Assembly: GCA_947627365.1 (NCBI GenBank)
Contig: CANQVT010000001.1
Location: 62,001-126,000 of the forward strand
Length of the DNA: 64,000 nt
Direction: 5' to 3'
DNA from: an uncultured Lachnospiraceae bacterium
GTDB taxonomy: Bacteria; Bacillota; Clostridia; Lachnospirales; Lachnospiraceae
Positions 52,284 to 61,546 of the stretch are shown here, in pieces. A program made the position numbers and the translations under genes. Under the pieces are notes generated by a model. It made no database searches and had not been told where the DNA came from. It saw nothing but the letters and a program-made list of their open reading frames with translations. How positions within the stretch are numbered: position 1 is the first letter of the stretch; the number at the start of each line of letters is the position of its first letter.

Positions 52284-54788
52284 TCACATAGTCCTATTCG
52301 TCGGAAGCGCATTATATGCCTCCACCGAATATGTCTCCCCGTCTGACTCAATCATCACCGCCCCGCTTAGCGGCGTCTGCAGGATCCGGCATCCTGCATC
52401 CTGCAGGCGTTCCACTGTCTCGGGCGCCGGATGCCCGTAGGAATTATTCTCTCCGCAGGAGATTACGGCGATCTGCGGGGAAACCTGTGCCAGGAATTCC
52501 TCCGAGGAGGCGTTTCTTGATCCATGATGGCCGACCTTCAAAACGTCCGCCGACAGATCCTCCTCTGAAGCCGCCAGCCGCTGCTCCGCCGTCCCTTCCA
52601 GATCCCCGGTAAACAGCATGCGGAACTCCCCATACTGCAGCAGCAGAACCATCGAGTTCTCGTTTCGGTCGCCCGTCAGAGCATCCGCATCCGGGGCAAG
52701 ACAGGTAATGCTCCACCTCGTATTCTCCTGCGCCAGACGGTCTCCGATCCAATCTCCTGCCTCCATCTGCAGAATCCGGACGCCTTTCTCCCGCGCCAGA
52801 CCGCACAACTTCTCGAAATCCTCCGGATCCGCAGTCGGCGGGAGCACCAAGTTTTTCAGCGTGACGCCGTGCACGTTCTCCCCGGCAAAGCCCAGCTCAT
52901 ACTCCTGGAGGTACTCCTCGACCCCGTTTATGTGATCCTCATCCGCGTGTGACAGAAAGACATAATCCAGCGCACGCACACCGTAGTATTTTACGGTCTG
53001 CCCGATCCGATATTTCCAGATCTTTGATTCCGACGAGCTTCCTCCGTCCACCAGACAGGATACGCCGTCCGGCAGGCGCAGCAGAGCCGAGTCGCCCTGT
53101 CCGACGTCGAGGCAGGTAATTTCGAGCCTGTCCGGACCGGGAGCGATCATCAGCCTGACGCAGGCGACGCTGCAGCAGAACCACAGTATATACGGAGCCG
53201 CCGCCCCGCCGGCTCGTCTGCTCTTCGTGCTGTTCCCGCGTTTCCCGCTGTCTTTACTATTCCTGCTGTCCCTGCCGCCCTCTCGCCTCCATCGCTCCGG
53301 TCGACGCATCCCTGCGCGACGTGATCTTATGTTCCACGCTTTTCCGGGCTTTGTCCCGCTATCCGCCAGCCGGTATGAGACAATCCCCGCTGCCAGCAAA
53401 ATCCCGTAATACAGCGCAATCCGCCAGACAGCCGGACGCCCCGCGACCCACACGGACAGCGGCAGCCCTTCTTTGAGCCTGCAGAGCAGTTCAAACAGAC
53501 CCAGAATGTAGTGCACGGGCGCCACGAGAAAAATACCCAGAGGCAGCGAGAACAACCCAACCATCCCGGCAAGCAGTCCGCAGACCATGAGCGCCGTCAT
53601 CAGCGGGACGACCGCCAGATTGATCAGAATGCTCCACGGCACTGCCTGATAGAAAAAATACAAGGTGACCGGTAGCGTCCCGAGCCAGATTGCCAGACCG
53701 GGGAGAAACACCCTGAGCAAATTCCGTACAAACCTCGGCGAATCCATCACTTCGCGGAAACTCCTCTTCAGACAGGGAACCAGCAAGGCAATCGTCAGAA
53801 CCGCCGCGAACGAGAGCAGAAACGACGATTGTGACAGATTTCGCGCGTCGGCAAGAAGCAGAAGCATCGCCGCGGCCGCGGCAGCCGTAATCATGTCGTA
53901 CTTCCTGCCCCAAAACTGCGCGCCCAGCCAGAACGCGAACATGATCAGCGCGCGCACGGCAGAAACCCCGGCCCCCGACATCAACACATAAAATACGACG
54001 GCCGCGCCTGAGACCGCACAGCAGCCCCCAAACGGCGCACCCAGCTTCCGAAGCAGACGGTACAGGCACATCCCTATCAGAGAGATGTGCAGTCCCGAGA
54101 TCGCCAGGATATGCGCGATGCCGCCCTCCTGATAAAATTCCTTCCACTCCTGTGTGAGCAGCTCCCGTTCTCCGAGGCAGATCGCCTCCATCGTATGAGC
54201 CTCCTGAGTTTCCAGGATCGCCTCGAAGGAGCTGCCGAGCCTGCGGCGCACGATGCAAAGCGCCCTTGCAAGACTCATCCGCCCCGGCCGCATTTCACTG
54301 ATCACAGCATCGGAAATCATGCAGATGGAATCCTGCGCGAAATAGTACGCCTGCGCGTCGAACTGTCCGGGATTCGCGGCCGGTTCCCGGAAAACAGCCT
54401 TCCCCGAGGCCACGATCTCATCCCCCGGCAAAAGCTCCTTATATTCTGTTGTGATAGTCACATTCAAATCTGGAAGTAAAGATTGTTCCGAATTGTCTTT
54501 TTTCTGAATGGTAAGATGATCCACCGACAGGCGTACGCCTGAAGATACTGCACTGCACTTTGCCACGATTCCCGCAAGAGTGATCCTTTCCCCGTCCTCT
54601 GCCTCTTTCTGAAGCAGCGCGGCGGCTTCCCGCGGCGGCCCGTCCCTGTCCGGATGGGCTGCCGCGCACCACATGGCCGAAAGCGCGGCGAGCGCTGCGC
54701 AAAACATTGCAAATGGTCTTTTCAACTGTTCTCCTCTATTACCTGCGCGCGGCACGATACGGCTGTTTCCCGCAGCCGTCCGCTCCAT
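52284..54788 (-). CDS. comEC: ComEC/Rec2 competence DNA channel
   Basis: An 834-residue membrane protein. N-terminal membrane anchor and OB-like domain (DUF4131-type, about 50-180), a competence core of many helices (GGIAHILAISGLHISLIGM, about 225-490), and a C-terminal metallo-beta-lactamase-like domain from about 580 (LDVGQGDSALL, SHADEDHING, VGHHGSRN). A basic Arg/Ser-rich insert precedes that domain. Carries single-stranded DNA across the membrane. ATG 54788 lies four bases after the GerM stop. Confidence 0.95.
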   Translation of the reverse strand: MERTAAGNSRIVPRAGNRGEQLKRPFAMFCAALAALSAMWCAAAHPDRDGPPREAAALLQKEAEDGERITLAGIVAKCSAVSSGVRLSVDHLTIQKKDNSEQSLLPDLNVTITTEYKELLPGDEIVASGKAVFREPAANPGQFDAQAYYFAQDSICMISDAVISEMRPGRMSLARALCIVRRRLGSSFEAILETQEAHTMEAICLGERELLTQEWKEFYQEGGIAHILAISGLHISLIGMCLYRLLRKLGAPFGGCCAVSGAAVVFYVLMSGAGVSAVRALIMFAFWLGAQFWGRKYDMITAAAAAAMLLLLADARNLSQSSFLLSFAAVLTIALLVPCLKRSFREVMDSPRFVRNLLRVFLPGLAIWLGTLPVTLYFFYQAVPWSILINLAVVPLMTALMVCGLLAGMVGLFSLPLGIFLVAPVHYILGLFELLCRLKEGLPLSVWVAGRPAVWRIALYYGILLAAGIVSYRLADSGTKPGKAWNIRSRRAGMRRPERWRREGGRDSRNSKDSGKRGNSTKSRRAGGAAAPYILWFCCSVACVRLMIAPGPDRLEITCLDVGQGDSALLRLPDGVSCLVDGGSSSESKIWKYRIGQTVKYYGVRALDYVFLSHADEDHINGVEEYLQEYELGFAGENVHGVTLKNLVLPPTADPEDFEKLCGLAREKGVRILQMEAGDWIGDRLAQENTRWSITCLAPDADALTGDRNENSMVLLLQYGEFRMLFTGDLEGTAEQRLAASEEDLSADVLKVGHHGSRNASSEEFLAQVSPQIAVISCGENNSYGHPAPETVERLQDAGCRILQTPLSGAVMIESDGETYSVEAYNALPTNRTM

Positions 54789-54792
54789 CACG

Positions 54793-55743
54793 CTATCCCG
54801 CTGATTCCTCGGTCTGCATTTCCCTCGTCTCGATAAGGTCACGGTTCATCACGAAAACTTGTCCGAGGTCTACATCCTCCCGGAACTTTCCGTCCTCGTT
54901 TCCCTCAATCTCAAAACGCACGCCCGTGATGTCGTCGCAGGTCGCGCAGATCGAATTGACGATCGCATACAGCGCGGTCTCGGGATCCGGCGTATTCTCC
55001 GCCGGCTGCTGCTGCGCCGCGGCGTTGAACGTGATCGTACAGATCCCGTTCTGGATGTAAAGGTTCTGAACCCGTACATCCCCGGCAAAAATCGGGTAAA
55101 GTCCCTCTTCCTCCGGTCCCTTGATCAGCTGTTCCACCACGACGCGCTCGAGAACCATGTTGCTGGAATAGTGAAGATTCCGCATCTCTTTCGCGAGCTT
55201 ATCGTCCTCTCCCCCTGCGAAATAAAGCTCCAGCGTCGCATACTGGTAGGAATTGATACCGCCTTCCTTTGTATCGATGAACGAATTCGCATCCATCGCC
55301 GGCACCGGCTCTCCCTCGAGATCCTTAAGCTGCTCCTTCTCGACCGTGATCATCACCTTCGTCACACCTGGCACCTGAGAAAACGTCTTAACGACCGCCG
55401 CCCGCAGAAGCACCTCCTGTGTATTGCTCAAATCATAGTATTCCTTCGAAAAATCAATGCGCAGCGCGTCGATGCCCCGCTCATATCCGTTGAAAGCGAC
55501 ATTCTCCGGGACTACGCTCTGATAACCGGCCGGAGGCGTGACAAGCTGCTCCCAAAGCTCATCCATCATCTCCTCGAAGGTCTGCGCGCCCGGAACATAA
55601 CTTTGCTCCAAAAGCCTTGTCCCTGACGGGTTGATATAATAGACTGTATAACTGTTTTCCTCTTTCTGCTTCCTGCCTCCACAGCCGGCAAGCAGGATAA
55701 GCGCCGCCAGCGCAAACAGGCAAAGCGTCTTTCTTCTGTTCAC
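54793..55743 (-). CDS. GerMN-domain lipoprotein
   Basis: A 316-residue lipoprotein (lipobox LLAGC) with two GerMN modules (YTVYYINPSGTRLLEQ and, after a linker, NSYQYATLELYF...EQLIKGP). GerM proteins act in sporulation or the spore cortex. I chose GTG 55743 with a perfect AGGAGG six bases upstream; the GTG at 55767 has none. Coupled to comEC downstream and the histidine kinase upstream. Confidence 0.9.
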   Translation of the reverse strand: MNRRKTLCLFALAALILLAGCGGRKQKEENSYTVYYINPSGTRLLEQSYVPGAQTFEEMMDELWEQLVTPPAGYQSVVPENVAFNGYERGIDALRIDFSKEYYDLSNTQEVLLRAAVVKTFSQVPGVTKVMITVEKEQLKDLEGEPVPAMDANSFIDTKEGGINSYQYATLELYFAGGEDDKLAKEMRNLHYSSNMVLERVVVEQLIKGPEEEGLYPIFAGDVRVQNLYIQNGICTITFNAAAQQQPAENTPDPETALYAIVNSICATCDDITGVRFEIEGNEDGKFREDVDLGQVFVMNRDLIETREMQTEESAG

Positions 55744-55805
55744 AAGCTTCCTCCTGTACGTCTCCACATAACCCGGCGCTCCGCCGGATGTTCCGCCTGC
55801 CGCGA

Positions 55806-57269
55806 TCAGGGCACATACTTCAGCGGGATGCGCACGGTGAATGTCGTGCCTTCCCCTTCCTCGCTGTAGACCTTGATCGCCCCGTGGTGCATCAGCACCG
55901 CGCTCCTCGTGATGGCAAGCCCGAGCCCCGTGCCGCCGATCTCGCGCGAGTGCGATTTGTCCACGCGGTAGAAACGCTCGAAGATATTCTCCTGATCCTC
56001 CTGCGGGATGCCGATGCCGGAATCCTCCACCTTCACATAGAAGTATTTACTGTCTACATTGAGCGATATGTGGACCCAGCCGTCTTCCTTGTTGTACTTG
56101 ATCCCGTTCTCGATCAGATTCGAGAGCGCAAGGCTTAACTTCGTCTCATCCACCTCAGCCATGACAGGCTTGTAGCTCTCCAGCACAAGGTCTATGCCTC
56201 TTGCCGCCGCAATCGGGCGGAGCCGCTTCAGAAGCGTATCAATCAGATGATTGATGTTTGCCTCCTGAATGTTGATGTCGGATGAACGCTTATCCATCTT
56301 GACCAGAGAGAGCAGATCCGAAATAATCTTGTTCTCACGGTCAATCTCCTCCGCGATATCTTTCATAAATTCCCTGTACAGCTCGTTCGGCACCGCGTCC
56401 TGCGCCAGCAGCGAATCCGCGAGCACCTTCATCGAGGTGATCGGCGTCTTCAGCTCGTGCGAGACATTCGAGACGAACTCCTGCCGGGAGTCCTCCTGCA
56501 CCTTCAGACGGTGCAGCATCTGATTGTACGCCTCAGAGAGGAGCTTCGTCTCCGTATAGTCCGGTATGGAGATCTCCTGCTCCGAGACGTCGCCCTGCAC
56601 GCCCTCCAGAGAGCGCGTAATCTTGCCGAAAGGCTTTGTCAGCACGCGCGCCACATAATAAGCGGCGACAAAGATGAGAAGGGTGAGCACGATCTGCAGG
56701 ATCAGAACCGTGTTGCCCAGGGCTTCCTTTCCGTCCTTGACATCCTGCGTCGTCACGCTGACGATCATGATCCCCTCGATCTGTCCGCTCCCCGGATTCT
56801 TCACCGGCAGCGTCAGCTCGAGAAATTCGTCGTCCGGATTGTAATTTGTGGAATCCGTGCCCAGAAAACACTGCAGCACTTCCTCAGAAATGATAACCTT
56901 ATCTTCGTCGATCTCATACGTATCCCGAACAATGCGGAAATTGCTGTTGACAATGATCACGCGACCGTTGTAAATCGTCGCCAGCTGCGTGAGCTGCCGG
57001 TCCACCTGCTTGTTCTCCACATTCCGGATATAGCCGGAGCTGCCGACCTGATCGACGATCTGCTGGCACTGATTCTGAATCAGCGTGCTTTTCTGCTGCG
57101 CCGACTGATCTTCATAATTGTCCAGGATCAGATTTTTCATCAGAAAGATCGGCACCAGCCCTACCAGGAGCACGATCACGAAAATGCGGGCCCGCAGGCT
57201 CTTGAGATATTTGAGTACGCTATCCTTAATGCTGGAAATAATAACCCACTCCCCACTTCGTATGTACAT
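55806..57269 (-). CDS. WalK-like sensor histidine kinase
   Basis: A 487-residue membrane kinase: two helices (about 28-45 and 190-208) around an extracellular dCache/PAS-like sensor, HAMP (VARVLTKPFGKITRSL), HisKA with SNVSHELKTP, and HATPase with N box (LIENGIKYN) and G boxes (DSGIGIP, GTGLGLAI). The gene overlaps the response regulator's end by about 44 bases if it starts at ATG 57269. No start in the overlap has a clear ribosome site, so a rarer start just after the regulator is possible. Confidence 0.93.
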   Translation of the reverse strand: MYIRSGEWVIISSIKDSVLKYLKSLRARIFVIVLLVGLVPIFLMKNLILDNYEDQSAQQKSTLIQNQCQQIVDQVGSSGYIRNVENKQVDRQLTQLATIYNGRVIIVNSNFRIVRDTYEIDEDKVIISEEVLQCFLGTDSTNYNPDDEFLELTLPVKNPGSGQIEGIMIVSVTTQDVKDGKEALGNTVLILQIVLTLLIFVAAYYVARVLTKPFGKITRSLEGVQGDVSEQEISIPDYTETKLLSEAYNQMLHRLKVQEDSRQEFVSNVSHELKTPITSMKVLADSLLAQDAVPNELYREFMKDIAEEIDRENKIISDLLSLVKMDKRSSDINIQEANINHLIDTLLKRLRPIAAARGIDLVLESYKPVMAEVDETKLSLALSNLIENGIKYNKEDGWVHISLNVDSKYFYVKVEDSGIGIPQEDQENIFERFYRVDKSHSREIGGTGLGLAITRSAVLMHHGAIKVYSEEGEGTTFTVRIPLKYVP

Positions 57270-57915
57270 ACTTCGGCTCGCTCGGGTTCGCCTCGATCTT
57301 CTCGCGCAGTCTCCGAATATGTACGTCTACGGTCCTGACGTCGCCCGGATACTCATAGCCCCACACGATGTTCAGCAGATTTTCCCTGCTGTATACCTTA
57401 TTCGGATTGAATACAAGAAGCTCAAGCACGTCGAATTCCTTCGCCGTAAGATTGACTTCCTTCCCCGCGATGCTGACTCTGCGGCCCTCGCAGTCGATCG
57501 TCAGATCCCCGACCTCGACAATCTTGCCCTTTGGCTCGGCCGCCGCCTTCTGAGACGTTCTTCGGATGATCGCCTTCAGGCGCGCCTTGACCTCCAGAAT
57601 ATTGAACGGCTTCGTAATGTAATCGTCCGCGCCATACTCCAGACCCAGGATCTTATCCATGTCCTCGCCCTTCGCGGTGAGCATGACGATCGGCACATCC
57701 GAAAACTCTCTGATCTGCTGGCAGACCTCCAGTCCGTCCAGCTTCGGGAGCATCAGATCCAGAAGGATAATGTCGTACTCCTTCTCCTTCGCCATGCGCA
57801 CGGCCTCCTCGCCGTCATACGCGCAGTCCACTTCCATATCGTCCTGCTCCAGACTGAAGCGGATGCCCTTTACGATCAGTTTCTCGTCGTCTACTACCAA
57901 TACTTTCTTAGCCAT
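57226..57915 (-). CDS. WalR/PhoP-like response regulator (OmpR family)
   Basis: A 229-residue regulator. Receiver domain with LVVDDE, phosphoacceptor Asp in LLDLMLPKLDG, KPFNILEV; winged-helix DNA-binding domain with WGYEYPGDVRTVDVHIRRLR. AAAGGAG precedes ATG 57915. Paired with the kinase, probably controlling cell wall metabolism and, from the neighbours, competence or GerM genes (inference). Confidence 0.94.
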   Translation of the reverse strand: MAKKVLVVDDEKLIVKGIRFSLEQDDMEVDCAYDGEEAVRMAKEKEYDIILLDLMLPKLDGLEVCQQIREFSDVPIVMLTAKGEDMDKILGLEYGADDYITKPFNILEVKARLKAIIRRTSQKAAAEPKGKIVEVGDLTIDCEGRRVSIAGKEVNLTAKEFDVLELLVFNPNKVYSRENLLNIVWGYEYPGDVRTVDVHIRRLREKIEANPSEPKYVHTKWGVGYYFQH

Positions 57916-58045
57916 GCTCTCTCTCCTTTATATTGCGCTTGCTGCGGTTATATTCGTCTTTCCCACTGCCTGGTGGGTGTCTGCGCCGCCGGATCTGTCC
58001 CCGGCGCTTCTGTGCCGCGGACACGATCTGTATATGTGAAATTTT

Positions 58046-58717
58046 TTATACCGTGATTAAATCTCTGATCTTCGAAAATACGGCGCTCTTGATCCCGGAG
58101 ATATTCCGGATCTCCTCGATGGATCCAAACGATCCGTGCTCCTCGCGATACCGAATGATCGCATCCGCCTTCGCGTCCCCGATGCCCGGCAGCGTCTTCA
58201 GCTGCTCGCGGTCCGCCGTGTTCAGGTTCACTTTCTGTCCGGCTGAGCCTGACTCGTCCGGCTGCCCGTCCGCACGCATGTTCTCTGCGAGCACGCGCGT
58301 CTCTTCCTGCGTATACACATAGAGACGTTCCCCGTCCTGCAGAAGCTCCGCCTGATTCAGCCATTCTCTGTCTGCGTTCTGCGCAAACCCTCCGGCCAGC
58401 TCCAGCGCTTCAAAAACACGCATCCCCTCATGCAGCGGATACACGCCGGACCGCGCCACCGCGCCGCAGACGTACACATACCCCTCGGATTCGTTCTCTG
58501 CCTTTGCCTCTTCCGCATCCGACTTTCCGGCGGATACGGCGCTGTCGTCAATTCCTGACGTCTGTGCTTCCTCCGTCCGAATGTTTCGTGTCTCCTGCTC
58601 CCGCACTCCGGCCGTATAGACCTCTGCGCGCCCGGAGCAGCCGGACAAAGCGAAGCTCAGGACAAACAACAACACAAATAGCAGGGTGGCTTTCCATCCC
58701 TGAAACTGGTTTTTCAT
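58046..58717 (-). CDS. ComEA-type DNA-binding protein with lipobox
   Basis: A 223-residue exported protein: signal ending in LSGC (a lipobox, unusual for ComEA), an acidic linker, an SLBB domain (YVYVCGAVARSGVYPL) and two helix-hairpin-helix motifs at the C-terminus (LNTADREQLKTLPGIGDAKA, ISGIKSAVFSKI). Binds incoming DNA for ComEC, which is encoded six genes' worth downstream in the same block. ATG 58717. Confidence 0.88.
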   Translation of the reverse strand: MKNQFQGWKATLLFVLLFVLSFALSGCSGRAEVYTAGVREQETRNIRTEEAQTSGIDDSAVSAGKSDAEEAKAENESEGYVYVCGAVARSGVYPLHEGMRVFEALELAGGFAQNADREWLNQAELLQDGERLYVYTQEETRVLAENMRADGQPDESGSAGQKVNLNTADREQLKTLPGIGDAKADAIIRYREEHGSFGSIEEIRNISGIKSAVFSKIRDLITV

Positions 58718-58819
58718 ATTTCCCAGCGGCAGCCGCCTCCGGTTTCCCTTACACAACTACATTTTAACCAAAAAGTAAAATTTTTGCAACATTTTTTTCA
58801 AAAGGAGCAGATAACTGCG

Positions 58820-58836
58820 GCCCGGCACACCCGGGC
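58820..58836 (-). terminator. GC-rich hairpin after the debranching enzyme
   Basis: GCCCGG (58820-58825) and CCGGGC (58831-58836) with a 5-base loop at the 3' end of the debranching enzyme gene. The T-run is weak, so termination is a guess. Confidence 0.4.
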
Positions 58837-58838
58837 TT

Positions 58839-60977
58839 TCAGCTTTTTATCTGGCGCCCCGTGAACACCGCGACCGAGCGCGGGCGCAGCGTATAGCTTC
58901 CGTCGACGCGGATCTCGTCTTTTTCCGGATATACATACCGCCCCTGCCCATCACCCCAGGTATCCACGCTGAGATACCAGTGCATCGCGCCGGACAGAGC
59001 CGGAAGCGTGATCGTCACATCCTCCCAGTATGTATTGATCGAAATATATACCAGATCGTCCGCCCCTCGCTCCGCGTCGTACCCGGCGAAGCTGATCGAG
59101 AAAGTGCGGGTATTCTCCGGCAGGTTTGTGTTCTCCGCCTGCACGTCATGCGCGTGAATCGGCTCCATGCCGCAGACCGCGTCCGGAAGCTTTTTGCGGA
59201 TGATCACATGCCTGTGGCGATAGTCGATCATGAAGCGGAAAAAGTCAAACAGCTCGCGGTTCTTCTCCAGCAGCCGCCAGTCCAGCCACGACAGCTCGTT
59301 GTCCTGACAGTAGCAGTTGTTGTTGCCGTTCTGCGTGTTGCCGAACTCATCGCCCGCGAGAAACATCGGCGTCCCCCGGCTGCACAGCAGCACAGCGCAG
59401 GCGTTGCGGATCATCCGGCCACGCAGCTTCAGCACCTCCGGATCGTCGGTCTCGCCCTCCGCGCCGCAGTTCCAGCTGCGGTTGTTGTCCGAGCCGTCCG
59501 TGTTGCCCCAGCCGTTGGCCTCGTTGTGCTTGCCGTTGTAGGAATAGAGGTCGTAAAGCGTGAACCCGTCGTGACAGGTCAGGAAATTCACGCAGGAATT
59601 GTAGCCCGCGTACGTCGTATTATCGTCCGGCGTGTATCCGCCGTACATGTCCCCGGATCCGGCGATGCTCCAGGCCGCCGCCCAGGATTCCCAGTTGTCT
59701 CCCTTCAGAAAGCCGCGGATCACGTCGCGGTATCTTCCGTTCCACTCCGCCCAGCGGCGGCTCGCCGGAAAGCTGCCGACCTGGTACATGCCGCCCGCGT
59801 CCCAGGCCTCGGCGATCAGCTTGACGTTCGCGAGCACCGGGTCAAAGGTCAGCGTCTTCAGAAGAGGCGGATTGTCCATCGGCGACCCGTCCAGGTTGCG
59901 TCCGAGGATGCTCGCCAGATCGAAGCGAAAACCGTCCACACGGTAACTGACCGTCCAGTAACGCAGGCATTCAAGGATCATCTGCTGCACCGTCGGATGA
60001 TTGCAGTTCAGCGTATTGCCGCAGCCGCTGAAATTGTAATAATTCCCGTCCGGCGTCAGCATGTAATAGATCTTGTTATCGAAGCCCTTGAAGCTGAACG
60101 ACGGCCCGTGCTCGTTGCCCTCCGCTGTGTGGTTGAACACGACGTCCAGGATCACCTCGATATCGTTGTGGTGAAGCTCGCGGATCAGCTCCTTGAGCTC
60201 CGTGCCTTCCTTGTTGTACTCTTCAGCCGCCGTGTAGCTCGTGTTCGGCGCGAAAAAGCCGACCGTATTGTAGCCCCAGTATTCCAGAAGCTTCTTTCCA
60301 TCCACCTCACGGGCGTTCCTCGTCTCGTCAAACTCAAAGATCGGCATCAGCTCGACCGCGTTGATCCCAAGCTTCTTCAGATAGGGTATTTTTTCTCTCA
60401 GGCCGGCGAAGGTGCCTCTGTGCTTCACCCCGGACGACTCATGCATCGTGAACCCGCGCACATGCAGCTCGTAGATGACAAGATCGCTCATCTCGCGCTT
60501 CGACTGCGGCATATCGCCCCAGTCAAACACATCCTTCACGACCCGCGCGTGGTAATTCTTCTCCTGCCGCTCTCCCCAGTGCCGCTGGCCGGTCACCGCC
60601 TTGGCGTACGGATCGAGCAGGACATTCTTTTTGTCGAAGCGCATCCCCTGCTCCGGCTTCCACGGCCCGTCGATCCGGTAGGCGTACTCAAAATCCTCGA
60701 TGTTCAGCCCAAACACGATCATTGAGTAGACGTCGCCGACCCGGTAGGCCTCCGGGAACGGCAGCACGGCGTAGGGTTCATCCTCTCCTTTGTGATACAG
60801 CAAAAGCTCGCACGACGTCCCGTAATGCGTGTGCAGCGTAAAATTCACCCCGGCCGGCAGCGCCGTCGCGCCGTTCACGTCGAACATCCCCGGCCGCACC
60901 GGAAATCCGTTTATCTCCGCCATTGGCTGCACCGACGTCGGCAGATCGATCGTTGTTTTCTTTTTGTAAAATTTCAA
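58839..60977 (-). CDS. glgX: glycogen debranching enzyme (isoamylase type)
   Basis: A 712-residue GH13 protein. N-terminal CBM48-like domain (YAYRIDGPW), then the catalytic barrel: nucleophile region DGFRFDLAS, acid LIAEAWD and FLTCHDGFTLYD; a C-terminal beta domain ends PRSVAVFTGRQ. Cleaves alpha-1,6 links in glycogen or related glucans. Starts at TTG 60977 with GGGAGG upstream. No other glycogen genes are adjacent. Confidence 0.92.
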   Translation of the reverse strand: MKFYKKKTTIDLPTSVQPMAEINGFPVRPGMFDVNGATALPAGVNFTLHTHYGTSCELLLYHKGEDEPYAVLPFPEAYRVGDVYSMIVFGLNIEDFEYAYRIDGPWKPEQGMRFDKKNVLLDPYAKAVTGQRHWGERQEKNYHARVVKDVFDWGDMPQSKREMSDLVIYELHVRGFTMHESSGVKHRGTFAGLREKIPYLKKLGINAVELMPIFEFDETRNAREVDGKKLLEYWGYNTVGFFAPNTSYTAAEEYNKEGTELKELIRELHHNDIEVILDVVFNHTAEGNEHGPSFSFKGFDNKIYYMLTPDGNYYNFSGCGNTLNCNHPTVQQMILECLRYWTVSYRVDGFRFDLASILGRNLDGSPMDNPPLLKTLTFDPVLANVKLIAEAWDAGGMYQVGSFPASRRWAEWNGRYRDVIRGFLKGDNWESWAAAWSIAGSGDMYGGYTPDDNTTYAGYNSCVNFLTCHDGFTLYDLYSYNGKHNEANGWGNTDGSDNNRSWNCGAEGETDDPEVLKLRGRMIRNACAVLLCSRGTPMFLAGDEFGNTQNGNNNCYCQDNELSWLDWRLLEKNRELFDFFRFMIDYRHRHVIIRKKLPDAVCGMEPIHAHDVQAENTNLPENTRTFSISFAGYDAERGADDLVYISINTYWEDVTITLPALSGAMHWYLSVDTWGDGQGRYVYPEKDEIRVDGSYTLRPRSVAVFTGRQIKS

Positions 60978-60989
60978 AAAAATTCCTCC

Positions 60990-61424
60990 CTACTGTTCCC
61001 ATTTAAAGATGACGATCCCGGCGATCGCTATCAGCATCCCGATCACCTTGCGCCACTCAAACGGCTGCTTCTCGACCTGAAAGATCCCGAACAGCTCGAT
61101 CAGATACGCGACGATCAGCTGAGAGATCACGATCAGCATCGCCGCCCGCGCCGGCCCTAAGGAGCCCATCGCCTTCACGACCGTAACCGTGATGAACGCG
61201 CCGATCACGCCGGAGAAGAGCATATACTTGTGCTCCACCTGAGCGAGCGACGTCAGGTTTGTCCGATCAGAGATCAGCCACGCCGCCAGACAGACCAGAA
61301 GCGCGGTAAACTGCACAAAAGCAGACGATACCCAGAGGCTCGTCTGCTTCGTCACTTCTGTGTTGAACACGCCCTGCACGCTCATCAGCGCGCCGGACAA
61401 AAGCGCGATCAGAATTCCCCACAT
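60990..61424 (-). CDS. small DMT-family transporter (YdcZ/DUF606 type)
   Basis: A 144-residue membrane protein with five predicted helices (MWGILIALLSGALMSVQGVF, then PARAAMLIVISQLIVAYLIEL). The LSGALMSVQGVFN start and length are typical of the DUF606 branch of drug/metabolite transporters, which usually work as pairs or dimers. Cargo unknown. 12 bases upstream of the debranching enzyme. Confidence 0.88.
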   Translation of the reverse strand: MWGILIALLSGALMSVQGVFNTEVTKQTSLWVSSAFVQFTALLVCLAAWLISDRTNLTSLAQVEHKYMLFSGVIGAFITVTVVKAMGSLGPARAAMLIVISQLIVAYLIELFGIFQVEKQPFEWRKVIGMLIAIAGIVIFKWEQ

Positions 61425-61546
61425 ATCGATTCTCCTTTACTTTCTCCATACTGCGATTACAGGAAGAGTATATGTGGTTTTTCTTTTTTTATTCTTACAG
61501 CCTTGCCGCCTCTGTTCTGCTTCTGTCCACACCGGCTTTGCCGCCG

